Origin: CAZMHL01 sp045605445
GTDB lineage: Bacteria; Bacillota; Clostridia; RGIG6154
Direction of reading: 5' to 3'
NCBI GenBank assembly: GCA_045605445.1
Contig: JAZUPZ010000030.1
Span: 186,001-250,000, forward strand
DNA: 64,000 nucleotides
Positions 1 to 9,777 of the stretch are shown in pieces. Under the pieces are notes generated by a model. That model did not search any database, was not told the DNA's origin, and saw nothing but the letters and a program-made list of their open reading frames with translations. How positions within the stretch are numbered: position 1 is the first letter of the stretch; each line of letters opens with the position of its first letter. The position numbers and the translations under genes were made by a program.

Positions 1-2
1 TA

Positions 3-623
3 GACAAGTATAAGGAATTAAATGGTGCATACCTCACTGCAATGTATGAATGTAAGTGGTTTCCGTATGCCGGATGGTCTGTTGATATACGGATATTTTC
101 AGCAGTGAGTGACATCATATCCAAAAGTCGTGGTGCAAGTAATCGAAGAGAAAAAAGAATTGATGAAGTAATCTTTGCTTATTACACAAAAAATGAGATA
201 AAAAGTATTAAAAGAACTTGGAGAAATTCAGACTTAGAACCACATATTAAAAAAATTTTGGGACAGGCCATAGAAGCACATTTGCGTGGCGAATATGTAT
301 TGACAATTACCTGTTTGTCAACTATGTGGGAAGGTTTGATACACAAAAGACTTAATGTAACTGAAAGACTGAGTTCAAGAAAAACCAAAGAAGGATTTAA
401 AGAACTTATAAGTGAAAATGACTTCGCTCCGATATTTTCGGATTTTTATGAGAAATTTATTGTATGTGATTGTAATTCTCCTGAAGAAGTTATAGACGGT
501 GTTCCGAACCGTAACGCTGTTTCACATAGTAAATATAAAAAATATCCTAACAAAAAAGCATCTTTAAATGCAATTTTACTTACGGATTTTATAATAGGGC
601 TTGAACCAAAGGAAATGAATTAA
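3..623 (+). CDS. HEPN-like protein, 5' end cut by the window edge
   Basis: The reading frame is open to the first base of the window, so the gene very probably starts upstream; the first internal ATG is at 42. The C-terminal part contains R-N-A-V-S-H (around 509-526), which fits the R-x4-6-H signature of HEPN ribonucleases, usually written RNxxxH, in a helical low-complexity context. HEPN proteins commonly cut RNA in toxin-antitoxin and phage-defence systems. The motif alone is short, so nuclease activity is inference. The neighbouring genes are also unknown accessory genes. Confidence 0.5.
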   Translation, partial: DKYKELNGAYLTAMYECKWFPYAGWSVDIRIFSAVSDIISKSRGASNRREKRIDEVIFAYYTKNEIKSIKRTWRNSDLEPHIKKILGQAIEAHLRGEYVLTITCLSTMWEGLIHKRLNVTERLSSRKTKEGFKELISENDFAPIFSDFYEKFIVCDCNSPEEVIDGVPNRNAVSHSKYKKYPNKKASLNAILLTDFIIGLEPKEMN

Positions 624-681
624 AATCATACAATAAACAGGGCTGCATTTTCTAAAATTGTTATAAAGGAGAAGGCTACTT

Positions 682-2037
682 ATGAAAAGAACAATGTATT
701 TAATATCATTTTTATTATGCTTTTTACTATCTTTTTTATGTATTTCTGCCACTTTGTCCGGCATCAGTAGCGGTGCAGACATAAGTAGTATTGTAATTTT
801 AGTGATATTATTTGTATTATTTTTGTTGTTCGGGATTTTTCTCTGTAGAAAATATAAAAAGCAAGATAAAACCGATAATTCTGAATTTGATATAAAAGTC
901 AAGGCATATCACGAAAATTATCGACCGTTAAATTGGTTCAGTTGGCAAGTTGTTATTTTACCGATTGGGATAGTATTGTCGATTATTACAATTTTTAATA
1001 ATATACTAATGGCTTCCGCAACTTTTACAGAACCATATAAAACAGCTACTCTTCTGCTATCTATCCTTGATGTTGTTACTGTTGTATTGGCAGCAAGAGC
1101 AAGAACTTATGCAAAAGATTTAACTGAAAAATCATATAAGTGTTTTATGACATATTATATATATTCGCCAATACCTATATTGATAAATACTATTGCATAC
1201 ATATTTTTAACTCTTGATTTACCTGAAGATGTTGCAGGAAGTATTGTTGGTGAGTATTTTGGAAGATTTATAGCATTAACAATATTCTCTGTATTATGTG
1301 TTGTATATTTTAAAAAGAGAAAGAACTTATTTGTTGAAGAATATAATAACAAGCCTGAATATACAGAAAATCAACAAGTCACATTGTTTGATGTATATGA
1401 CGAGCCAAAAGAAGCAAAAAAAACAAATATCAAAAAGAGATTTTGTAAATTATGCGGTGCAGAAATTGATTATAAAACGAAGAAATGTACTGGATGCGGC
1501 AAACAATACTTTAAAATGATTTATGGAATTATTTTAATTGTTGTTCTGTTACTTATCTTGACAGTTTCAATAGTCGCTTATAAAATTGGTGAAAACCAAG
1601 GATACCACGAAGCGGAAACCATAAATGAAAGATCTACAAGTTCAGATTGGAAAGAAAGTGCAAAGAAAAGTTTGGAAGACAGAGGTTATTACGAAAATAA
1701 TGTGCCTGAAACAAGCTCTAACAACTATGTGCCATCAGTTTCTCAAAACAACTCTACGTATGAAAGAACCAAACGAGAATGTCTTAGTGCTTTATGTGAA
1801 AACGAAGTTAGCGGACTTAGTTCCTACTGCATAGAACACAAATGTCAGTGGCCTGATTGCAATTTTGCAAGAAACCGTGGAAGTTACTATTGTTCTACTC
1901 ACACGTGTAATGATACAGGATGTTCCAATCCGGTAATTGCACACTATAAAAGTTATTGCCAAAATCACACCTGTCATTATCCCGGTTGCACATCAGGGCA
2001 ATCATTCAATAGCATATACTGTTTAAGACATAAGTGA
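682..2037 (+). CDS. Multi-pass membrane protein with zinc ribbon and four C-terminal Cys/His repeats
   Basis: A 451-residue protein preceded by AAAGGAGAAGG. About six hydrophobic segments occupy residues 5-211. A zinc-ribbon pair (CKLCG and CTGCG) lies near 256-275, followed by one more membrane helix near 279-303. After a Ser/Asn-rich linker, the last 85 residues form four tandem units of about 20 residues with the pattern C-x4-C, a spacer, then YC-x2-H-x-C, where the final Cys of one unit begins the next. These residues suggest a chain of metal-binding knuckles. No family was recognised. It sits between two HEPN-like genes, which suggests an accessory or sensing role, but this is only context. 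Confidence 0.7.
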   Translation: MKRTMYLISFLLCFLLSFLCISATLSGISSGADISSIVILVILFVLFLLFGIFLCRKYKKQDKTDNSEFDIKVKAYHENYRPLNWFSWQVVILPIGIVLSIITIFNNILMASATFTEPYKTATLLLSILDVVTVVLAARARTYAKDLTEKSYKCFMTYYIYSPIPILINTIAYIFLTLDLPEDVAGSIVGEYFGRFIALTIFSVLCVVYFKKRKNLFVEEYNNKPEYTENQQVTLFDVYDEPKEAKKTNIKKRFCKLCGAEIDYKTKKCTGCGKQYFKMIYGIILIVVLLLILTVSIVAYKIGENQGYHEAETINERSTSSDWKESAKKSLEDRGYYENNVPETSSNNYVPSVSQNNSTYERTKRECLSALCENEVSGLSSYCIEHKCQWPDCNFARNRGSYYCSTHTCNDTGCSNPVIAHYKSYCQNHTCHYPGCTSGQSFNSIYCLRHK

Positions 2038-2093
2038 TTTTTTGTCAAATTTTACACAACAAGTTTATTTTTATAGGCAAAGAGAGTGTTACG

Positions 2094-2828
2094 ATGTTAA
2101 GAGAATATATTTGGGATGGCGAAATGGATTACGGTTGGGAAGATTTATCAGAGTTTCTAAAAGAAACGTGTAGTAAATTTATAAAGGTTATGACAGAAAC
2201 TACTTCGTTATCTCCCAACTCAGAAAGTAAGTTTTTACTGCATGGCGAATGTATGGATAGATTTGAAAAAATTGCAGGTGTTGTTGCCGACATAATCAAA
2301 GATGGAATTTATTATGAATATGAAGATATTGATTGTAAGATACAAAATGCTTTAAAGTTAAACAGTTGGATTCTTTTGGGTTCTTTGACTGAAACGGTAC
2401 TTCAAATGTTTCTTGCATTTTATATTGATGATTATAGAAAAACAAAATGGCAACAGTGGGAAGAATTTGAAAAAGAAAAAGTACAGACTCCGATTTTTGA
2501 ATGTATTCAGCGTCTGGTCGATGAAAATAATCTTGATGCAAGTCAGGCTCGTTCAATAAAAAAATCGATTAAAGAAACCATAAAAGAACATACAAAAGAA
2601 CATCAAGTGCAAAAGATTATGTTGGACGAGTTGATACAGTTGTATATATATTTGGATTTGATGAATGAAGATGAAATAAGCTATTTAAAACTAATTCAGT
2701 CAAATAGAAATGGAATACATTCGTTTGAAAATCGAAAGATGGGAACTTGGTGGGATTTGCAGTATTGTGTGAGATTCTTTTGTTATTTGCTTGAGTGGGT
2801 TGAGTTTCATTTGCCTGATTGTGAATGA
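2094..2828 (+). CDS. HEPN-like hypothetical protein
   Basis: A 244-residue, largely helical protein. The ATG at 2094 is preferred because it follows a purine-rich stretch, while the longer frame from 2034 begins inside the end of the previous gene. Near residues 203-209 it has R-N-G-I-H-S-F, which resembles the RN-x-x-H active-site motif of HEPN-fold proteins, although the spacing is one residue shorter than the usual R-x4-H. Many bacterial proteins with an RNxIHxF motif are of unknown function and defence-linked. No membrane segment was seen. The assignment is tentative. Confidence 0.45.
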   Translation: MLREYIWDGEMDYGWEDLSEFLKETCSKFIKVMTETTSLSPNSESKFLLHGECMDRFEKIAGVVADIIKDGIYYEYEDIDCKIQNALKLNSWILLGSLTETVLQMFLAFYIDDYRKTKWQQWEEFEKEKVQTPIFECIQRLVDENNLDASQARSIKKSIKETIKEHTKEHQVQKIMLDELIQLYIYLDLMNEDEISYLKLIQSNRNGIHSFENRKMGTWWDLQYCVRFFCYLLEWVEFHLPDCE

Positions 2829-2872
2829 TTTTATGAACAGTTATATGATATGCGTTCAGAAAAGAGGTAAAA

Positions 2873-4162
2873 ATGTTTAATTTTTTTAAGAAAAAAACAC
2901 TTCTAGTTAAAGTAGTAGAAACAGATATAATACCCATCAAGAGCGAAACATGTGAAGAAAAAGCTTTAGATGTAGTTGAACCCAGTTTTATTGAAAATAT
3001 TTCTCCTTCTCAGATTGCAGATTATCTTAATAACGGACAACTTGTGGAAATAAAGAATACTGTAGCAGCAGGCCTTTGTAAGGTAATTGAGCATTTACCT
3101 GAAATATCTGCCCGAAAAGGCATGAGCGGACTATACAAGTTAGATATGAAAGGTATTAATGGGACCTTGATGACTCTTAAAAGTGGTGGCAACACCACAG
3201 ATATAGTCGATGAAGCAGGAAAAATTATAGGTAAAGGCTCTATTTCAGCAGTAGGAACAACTGCCCCTCAAGTACTTGCCAATGTGATGAATGTTGCGTC
3301 TGTTGCAACTGGCATGTATTATATGAATGCTATTACAAGCCAACTCGAACATACAGAACGATTATTAGGTGGCGTAAAACAATTCCTTGAGGATGAAAAG
3401 AAAGCTGAAATAACTGCAATTTTTGGAGAACTTAATAAAATATATAATGATTATCAGTTCTGTATTACTGAAGGTGGATACAATGAATCATTGCTATTGG
3501 CAAACAGAAATATGCTAACAAGCATTGAACAGAAACTTGATGCTGATATAGAGTTTTATCTTCTCCAATTAAATCATGATTACGATAAATTCAGCGACAA
3601 GGATAAAACAAACGTAGTTGAAGAAACTATGCAGGACTTCTGCGTACATACCATTCTGTTAAAGCAACTGTTTGACCTGTTCTGTGTGAAAACAGTTTTA
3701 GAGATAAACTATGCAGATAAGGGCATTTCAAGTAATGAAGCTTTTATTGAAAGTAGAAAAAATCTGCTGATGTCTAAATACGAAAAGATAAACGAAGAAC
3801 TTGCAAAGATGTCAGGAGTAAAAGCATATTTGTCAAATGAGCGTTATGGATTCATTGATAGCCTTAAAGCAATGCAGTTAGACGACGCCTTTAAGGATGC
3901 CGTTAGAGATATTTCTTCTTGGAAATGGCCTATAAAGTATCAGTTGCCTGCAAAAGTGGTTGTAAACGCTATTAATAACTTTAAGGACAATCGAAAAAGC
4001 AATGCTGAAACAAAGTCGACAGAAATTGAAAATAATGTAGGTGGCTTTGCTATTGAGCCACCAACCAAATATGCAGAGATGATTGATAATTTGGGAATGT
4101 TAGGTACAAGCTGTCCTGACTTGATAATAAGCGGTGATAAGGTTTATATGCTTAACAATTAG
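2873..4162 (+). CDS. Hypothetical protein, possible membrane-associated effector
   Basis: A 429-residue protein beginning with a short basic-hydrophobic N-terminus (MFNFFKKK) after the ribosome site AGAGGTAAAA. A small-residue-rich stretch around 120-150 (GSISAVG...VMNVASVATGMYYMNAI) could insert into or lie on a membrane, and it is followed by a long helical region that looks coiled. No catalytic motif is visible and no family was recognised. It lies directly upstream of the genes leading into the type III restriction operon, with a 78-base gap, so it may be part of the same defence module. Confidence 0.55.
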   Translation: MFNFFKKKTLLVKVVETDIIPIKSETCEEKALDVVEPSFIENISPSQIADYLNNGQLVEIKNTVAAGLCKVIEHLPEISARKGMSGLYKLDMKGINGTLMTLKSGGNTTDIVDEAGKIIGKGSISAVGTTAPQVLANVMNVASVATGMYYMNAITSQLEHTERLLGGVKQFLEDEKKAEITAIFGELNKIYNDYQFCITEGGYNESLLLANRNMLTSIEQKLDADIEFYLLQLNHDYDKFSDKDKTNVVEETMQDFCVHTILLKQLFDLFCVKTVLEINYADKGISSNEAFIESRKNLLMSKYEKINEELAKMSGVKAYLSNERYGFIDSLKAMQLDDAFKDAVRDISSWKWPIKYQLPAKVVVNAINNFKDNRKSNAETKSTEIENNVGGFAIEPPTKYAEMIDNLGMLGTSCPDLIISGDKVYMLNN

Positions 4163-4240
4163 TAAAATTAGAACTAGAAAATAGCCCAAAAGAAGTTTGA
4201 ACTGTACAAATGATAAAGGTTCTGAAAGGATAAATATTGA

Positions 4241-5116
4241 ATGGCAAGGAAAAATATCTTTCAATTAGTTGAAGAAAATTACGATATTAAATCGGAAATC
4301 AAAAAAATTAACAAACTATTTTCTACGGAGTATTACTTTGAGGAAAATGCCCTAACTTATCATTCCTTGGAAAAGATAATAAAAGAATATTTATTTGATG
4401 ATTGGAAATACAGAGGAACATGCATATCTATTGAAGAATATTTTTCTCGTGCAAATGCAACCATCCCGAATATAAATATAATAACAGAGGAACAAATTAT
4501 TAATAATTTGGAAGTAATGGAGAACTTTGTTAAATTGTATTTTGATAATAGCACTAATTTATTTGAAGAGTATAAGATCAAATACTACACAGGATTAGAG
4601 ACGGTCTTTTGTGAACTGATTAATACGCTTGAGAAAAGAATGGGACTAACCACCCGAGAGTATAAAGATAGGGTTATAATATATCCTAAGAATGCACCGC
4701 TTGAAAAGGTTGTAGATTTATGCGATGATGAAGATGTTCAGTGGGAATTGATAAGATACGTTAGAGAAGATCTATCCTTGTCTGAAAAGAGAAAAACCCT
4801 TGCTTACCTTGCTACAAATTTGTATATTGAAGAAGATTCAAAAGAAAAGGATGAACACATTAAGGAACTCATAAAGAAAGCAGGGAATATTCTCAATAAT
4901 CTACATATTAGACACAATAATATAACTGGAAAGTGGGAAAATGAAGCTCTTAAAGACTTAAAGAAAGCTGATGCAATTTCATTGTGTGATATGGTGTACA
5001 ATGAAATGTTGACAATTGTCCTATTGAGGGAACATAAAGAATATGAGAAAACATATGCCGAATTCAATAAGAAACAAAAAGAAATGAAAGCCAAAAAGAA
5101 ATCGGAGGAAAATTAA
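4241..5116 (+). CDS. Hypothetical protein coupled to the first type III methyltransferase
   Basis: A 291-residue, charged, helical protein with a very lysine-rich C-terminus. The start follows GAAAGGATAAATATTGA. Its stop codon is one base before the ATG of the Mod gene, and the Mod ribosome site (GGAGGAAAA) lies inside its last codons, so the two are almost certainly translated together. No domain was recognised. The coupling suggests an accessory subunit or regulator of the restriction system, but nothing in the sequence says which. Confidence 0.6.
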   Translation: MARKNIFQLVEENYDIKSEIKKINKLFSTEYYFEENALTYHSLEKIIKEYLFDDWKYRGTCISIEEYFSRANATIPNINIITEEQIINNLEVMENFVKLYFDNSTNLFEEYKIKYYTGLETVFCELINTLEKRMGLTTREYKDRVIIYPKNAPLEKVVDLCDDEDVQWELIRYVREDLSLSEKRKTLAYLATNLYIEEDSKEKDEHIKELIKKAGNILNNLHIRHNNITGKWENEALKDLKKADAISLCDMVYNEMLTIVLLREHKEYEKTYAEFNKKQKEMKAKKKSEEN

Positions 5117-5117
5117 G

Positions 5118-7103
5118 ATGAGTGATAAATTGAAGATGCACACACCAAATAAAGCGGATGAAAATTTCAAAAAGTTAGCTGCACTCTTTCCTAATGCTGT
5201 GACGGAAACAATTATAGGATATGATGAGAAAAATAATCCAATAATGGATAGAGCTATAGATAAAGATGTTCTTATGCAGGAAATTTCTGCAACAGTAGTA
5301 GAGGGCGCTGACGAACGATATCAGTTTACTTGGCCGGACAAGAAAAAGTCCATCCTCCTTGCTAACGCTCCTATTAGCAAAACTTTAAGACCCTGTAAAG
5401 AGGAAAGTGTTAATTTTGATACAACAGAAAACCTTTATATTGAAGGTGATAACCTTGAAGTTTTAAAACTCTTGCGGGAGACATATCTTGGCAAAATCAA
5501 AATGATTTATATTGATCCTCCATATAATACAGGAAAAGATAGTTTTGTATATAGTGACAATTATACTTTAACATTAGATAAATTTGAAGAACAGAGCGGA
5601 ATGTATGATGAAGAAGGAAACATACTTTTTAACATGCGTGTTAACAACGAATCTAATGGAAAATTTCATTCAGATTGGCTTTCAATGCTATATCCTAGGT
5701 TAAAAGTTGCCAAAGATTTACTGACTGAAGACGGTGTTATTCTCATTAACATGGACGAAAATGAAATAACAAATCTGCAGAAAATTTGCGCGGAAGTATT
5801 TGGAGAGCAAAACGATTTGGGCACAGTAGTTTGGGACAAGAGAAATCCCAAAGGTGATGCTCAAGGAATTTCATATCAACACGAATATATTGTAATATAT
5901 GCAAAAAACAAATTGGTTTTTTTTGAAAACAACAAATTACAGAGGCCCAAGAAAAATGCAGCATTGATGCTAAAAAAGGCACATCAACTGTTTGATAAAA
6001 TATCTTCTACATATTCTTTAGAAGATGCAAACCAAGATTTTTCAACATGGTTGAAGGGTCAGACCGATTTTTCTGGTGGAGAAAGGGCATATAATAGGAT
6101 AGATGAAAATGGTGAGCTGTATCAAGCTGTTTCTATGGGATGGCCAAACAAGAAAAAAGCACCTGATGACTACTTTATTCCACTTATTCATCCCGTTACG
6201 CACAAAGCGTGTCCGGTACCTGAAAGAGGTTGGAGATTTCCATCTAAAACCATGAAAAACTTACTTGAAAACGGAAAAATTCTTTTCGGTGCAGATGAAA
6301 CAACACAGCCAAGAAGCAAATACTTACTTAGTGAAAACATGTACGAAAATATTCCATCGTTATTATATTTTGGTGGTAGTGACACTGCATTTTTAGATGA
6401 AATCGAGGTACCATTCGACACTCCAAAAGTTGCAGAAATATGCAAGGAACATATTATGTCATTTACATCAGACGAAGATATTATTCTTGATTTCTTTTCG
6501 GGATCCTCAACAGTTGCACACGGTGTTATGTTAGCAAATGCTACGGATAATAAATCAAGAAAATATATTATGGTTCAAATCTCAGAAGAATGCGAAGATA
6601 CAACCGCTTTATATGCAAAGGGATATAAAACCATATGCGACGCGGGAAGAGCAAGAATAAGTAAATCTGCTACGTTAATTGATAGTAATATCATTGATAA
6701 AGGATTTAGAGTTTTAAAATGTGACTCATCCAATATGAAAGATGTATATTACAATCCTTCAGAATTTGACATTACTATGTTTGATTCCTTAGAAGATAAC
6801 ATTAAAGAAGACAGAACACCAGAGGATTTGCTTTTCCAGGTAATGCTCGAGCTGGGAGTTTTACTTTCAAGCAAAATTGAGGAGACAGTCATCGCAGGAA
6901 AGAAAGTATTTAATGTTGCAGACAATTTCCTTATTGCTTGTTTCGATGAAAAACTTACTACAGAAACAATTAAAGCAATAGCCGAGAAAAAGCCATATTA
7001 TTTTGTAATGCGCGACAATGGATTTGCTGATGATAGTGTTGCTACAAATTTTGAGCAAATTTTTGCCACATTTAGTCCTGACACTGTAAGAAAAGTATTG
7101 TAA
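5118..7103 (+). CDS. mod: Type III restriction-modification methyltransferase (Mod), copy 1
   Basis: Transfers a methyl group from S-adenosylmethionine to adenine in the recognition site and provides the specificity of the type III complex. The 661-residue length is usual for the family. The DPPYNTG catalytic motif is at about 133-139, and the SAM-binding motif (DFFSGSSTVAH) follows near 456, the order expected for beta-class amino-methyltransferases such as type III Mods. The region between them would contain the target-recognition domain. It shares nearly identical N- and C-termini with the next gene but has a different centre. Confidence 0.92.
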   Translation: MSDKLKMHTPNKADENFKKLAALFPNAVTETIIGYDEKNNPIMDRAIDKDVLMQEISATVVEGADERYQFTWPDKKKSILLANAPISKTLRPCKEESVNFDTTENLYIEGDNLEVLKLLRETYLGKIKMIYIDPPYNTGKDSFVYSDNYTLTLDKFEEQSGMYDEEGNILFNMRVNNESNGKFHSDWLSMLYPRLKVAKDLLTEDGVILINMDENEITNLQKICAEVFGEQNDLGTVVWDKRNPKGDAQGISYQHEYIVIYAKNKLVFFENNKLQRPKKNAALMLKKAHQLFDKISSTYSLEDANQDFSTWLKGQTDFSGGERAYNRIDENGELYQAVSMGWPNKKKAPDDYFIPLIHPVTHKACPVPERGWRFPSKTMKNLLENGKILFGADETTQPRSKYLLSENMYENIPSLLYFGGSDTAFLDEIEVPFDTPKVAEICKEHIMSFTSDEDIILDFFSGSSTVAHGVMLANATDNKSRKYIMVQISEECEDTTALYAKGYKTICDAGRARISKSATLIDSNIIDKGFRVLKCDSSNMKDVYYNPSEFDITMFDSLEDNIKEDRTPEDLLFQVMLELGVLLSSKIEETVIAGKKVFNVADNFLIACFDEKLTTETIKAIAEKKPYYFVMRDNGFADDSVATNFEQIFATFSPDTVRKVL

Positions 7104-7125
7104 TTTAGAACAGGAGATTAATAAA

Positions 7126-9096
7126 ATGAGTGATAAATTAAAGATGCATACACCGAACAAAGCAGATGAAAATTATGCAAAGTTGGCAGCGCTATTTCCC
7201 AATGCCGTAACTGAAATAAAGGATGAGCATGGAGATATTGTTCGTGCTATAGACAAAGATGTTCTTATGCAAGAAATTTCTGCAACGGTTGTCGAAGGAA
7301 CTGAGGAACGTTATCAGTTTACTTGGCCAGACAAGAAAAAGTCCGTTCTTCTTGCAAATGCCCCAATAAACAAAACGCTTCGTCCCTGTAAGGAAGAAAG
7401 TGTTGATTTTGATACAACAGAAAATCTTTACATAGAAGGCGACAATCTTGAAGTGTTGAAGCTTTTACAAGAAACTTATCTTGAAAAAATTGACGTAATT
7501 TACATAGATCCTCCTTATAATACAGGTATGAGTCTTATATATCATAATGATTTTTTTGAAGACACACTAGAGTATGTTCGTGAGAAAAGTAATCAATATG
7601 ATGAATATGGTAATCGCTTGTTTTACAACACAGAAAGTAACGGAAGATTTCATACAGACTGGCTTAATATGATATACCCACGTCTGAAGATAGCAAAAGA
7701 TTTATTAAAAGAAGACGGTATTTTGGTTTTAACGATTGATGATTATGAAGTTAATACTGTAACAACGGTTTTAAATGAAATATTTGGCGAAAGTAATCAC
7801 TTGGCAACGGTTGTTATTAAGAATAACCCTTCCGGCCGTTCAACGGTTAAAGGATTTTCAATCAATCATGAATATGCTTTGTTCTATTCAAAATCAGATC
7901 TTGCAACACTTGGTAGAATGAAGCATACTGATGCACAAAAAGCTCGGTATAAAGAAAAAGATGCAAATGGATTTTTTGAATGGGAAAACTTTAGAAAAAA
8001 TGGTACAGATTCAGACAGAAAAGACCGTCCCAAACAGTATTATCCTCTCGTTTTAAACAAAACAACTAATAAACTGCGTGTTCCAAATATAGCTTGGAAT
8101 GACGAAAAAAGAGCTTATGATTTCCTTGATACTCTTGCTGATAATGAAATTATTTTATATCCCAACAATCCAGCGGGAATTGAAAAGGTATGGAAGTATG
8201 GCATAGAAAGAACAAAGACGATCATTGATGAAATATTAGTAAAAGATACTGATAAAGGATATGAAATTTACCGAAAAAAATATATAAATGATGAAGGTTC
8301 TTTACCGCATACTTGGTGGGATAAACCAGAATATTCTGCTCGCGACAACGGAACCCGAGAATTGACAAATATATTTGGTCCAAATAAGGTTTTTGATTTT
8401 CCTAAAGCACCTGAGGCAGTTCGTGACGCACTGATAACTGCAAATCTGAAGGATGGCGGACTTGTTCTTGACTTTTTCTCTGGCTCTGCTACGACTGCAC
8501 ATGCAGTTATGAAATTAAATGCAGAAGATGGTTGCAAACGTAATTTTATTATGGTACAGCTTCCTGAACCAACAGATGAAAAGTCTGAAGCAAATAAAGT
8601 TGGATATACCACTATATGTGAAGTTGGAAAAGAACGTATACGCAGGGCAGCAAAGAAAATTGCTGAAGAAAATCCTGAAGCAAAATTTGATGGTGGTTTC
8701 AGAGTATTGAAGTGTGATTCATCTAATATGAAAGATGTATATTATAATCCCTCTGAGTTTGAACCATCATTCCTTGATACAATGGAAGATAATATCAAGG
8801 ACGACAGAATGCCAGAAGATTTACTCTTCCAAGTAATGCTTGATTTGGGCGTACTTTTATCAAGTAAAATTGAAGAAATTACTATTGCTGGAAAAAAAGT
8901 GTTTAACGTTGCAGACAATTTCCTTATTGCTTGTTTTGATAAAGATGCAAATGATGAAGTTATTAAAGAAATTGCAAAAAGAAAGCCATATTATTTTGTA
9001 ATGCGTGATAGTTCCATGGCGAACGATAGTGTTGCAACAAACTTTGAGCAAATCTTTGCAACATTTAGCCCTGAAACAGTAAGAAAAGTACTTTAA
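7126..9096 (+). CDS. mod: Type III restriction-modification methyltransferase (Mod), copy 2
   Basis: A 656-residue paralogue of the preceding gene, 22 bases downstream with its own ribosome site (CAGGAGATTAATAAA). It carries DPPYNTG near 129-135 and the SAM motif (DFFSGSATTAH) near 449. The first roughly 130 and last roughly 110 residues closely match copy 1 (both begin MSDKLKMHTPNKADEN), whereas the central recognition region differs. It therefore probably methylates a different sequence, and either protein might pair with the single Res. The shared ends could allow recombination between the copies. Confidence 0.92.
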   Translation: MSDKLKMHTPNKADENYAKLAALFPNAVTEIKDEHGDIVRAIDKDVLMQEISATVVEGTEERYQFTWPDKKKSVLLANAPINKTLRPCKEESVDFDTTENLYIEGDNLEVLKLLQETYLEKIDVIYIDPPYNTGMSLIYHNDFFEDTLEYVREKSNQYDEYGNRLFYNTESNGRFHTDWLNMIYPRLKIAKDLLKEDGILVLTIDDYEVNTVTTVLNEIFGESNHLATVVIKNNPSGRSTVKGFSINHEYALFYSKSDLATLGRMKHTDAQKARYKEKDANGFFEWENFRKNGTDSDRKDRPKQYYPLVLNKTTNKLRVPNIAWNDEKRAYDFLDTLADNEIILYPNNPAGIEKVWKYGIERTKTIIDEILVKDTDKGYEIYRKKYINDEGSLPHTWWDKPEYSARDNGTRELTNIFGPNKVFDFPKAPEAVRDALITANLKDGGLVLDFFSGSATTAHAVMKLNAEDGCKRNFIMVQLPEPTDEKSEANKVGYTTICEVGKERIRRAAKKIAEENPEAKFDGGFRVLKCDSSNMKDVYYNPSEFEPSFLDTMEDNIKDDRMPEDLLFQVMLDLGVLLSSKIEEITIAGKKVFNVADNFLIACFDKDANDEVIKEIAKRKPYYFVMRDSSMANDSVATNFEQIFATFSPETVRKVL

Positions 9097-9138
9097 TCAG
9101 CATTAGAACTTTGAGTTATGCAAACAGGAGTAATGTTT

Positions 9139-9777
9139 ATGAAAAACAGACGCAAGGTCTTTTGGCCCATAGGAATTTTCTTAGTATATTTGATATTAGA
9201 TTATATCAACTTGCCATATGTATTTAACATAAAATTTGCAAATATGAATATTGATTTGCTTGGTGTTTTATTGGATGCAACCATCGTTATTGTTTTATAT
9301 CTGTTCTCATACCACTATATTGAGAATAGGCAAAAACTCAAAGATGAAAATGCTAAAAATGTTGTAAAGGTGCTGTTTAAGAAAACATATGAAGAATGTT
9401 TGAAAAACCTGCAATTTCTTGATAGTAAGCAAATCGTTGAAGAATACATAATTCCTAAGATAGACGGTAATAAAACTTCCTTGGACAACAGAATAATTAT
9501 AAATTTTCAGAAGTTACCGTTTTCATCCTTTGACACAATAATGAATCTAGCTACAAACGGTCATATATCAGATGATGACTTTGCAACATATGTAGAAGTT
9601 CAGAAGGAATATCATTATTTAATAAATATGAAAATAACATTTTATGATTTGGACACTGCTCATACACCGGAGCAAATTGCAATGGCAAATGATATAATTA
9701 CAAGAAATTCAGCGCTGAAAGATAAACTCAATACCTTAATTGAAGCTAACTCAAGACAAGGAGGAATAAACCAGTGA
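9139..9777 (+). CDS. Small membrane protein inside the type III R-M operon
   Basis: A 212-residue protein. ATG 9139 is preferred over the in-frame starts at 9118 and 9133 because AGGAG at 9126-9130 is correctly spaced for it. Two N-terminal membrane helices (about 5-24 and 37-57) are followed by a soluble, charged, helical domain. The stop overlaps the GTG start of the Res gene (GTGA at 9774-9777), so it is translationally coupled to the nuclease. Type III systems normally have mod directly followed by res, so the insertion is unusual. No family was recognised. Confidence 0.65.
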   Translation: MKNRRKVFWPIGIFLVYLILDYINLPYVFNIKFANMNIDLLGVLLDATIVIVLYLFSYHYIENRQKLKDENAKNVVKVLFKKTYEECLKNLQFLDSKQIVEEYIIPKIDGNKTSLDNRIIINFQKLPFSSFDTIMNLATNGHISDDDFATYVEVQKEYHYLINMKITFYDLDTAHTPEQIAMANDIITRNSALKDKLNTLIEANSRQGGINQ

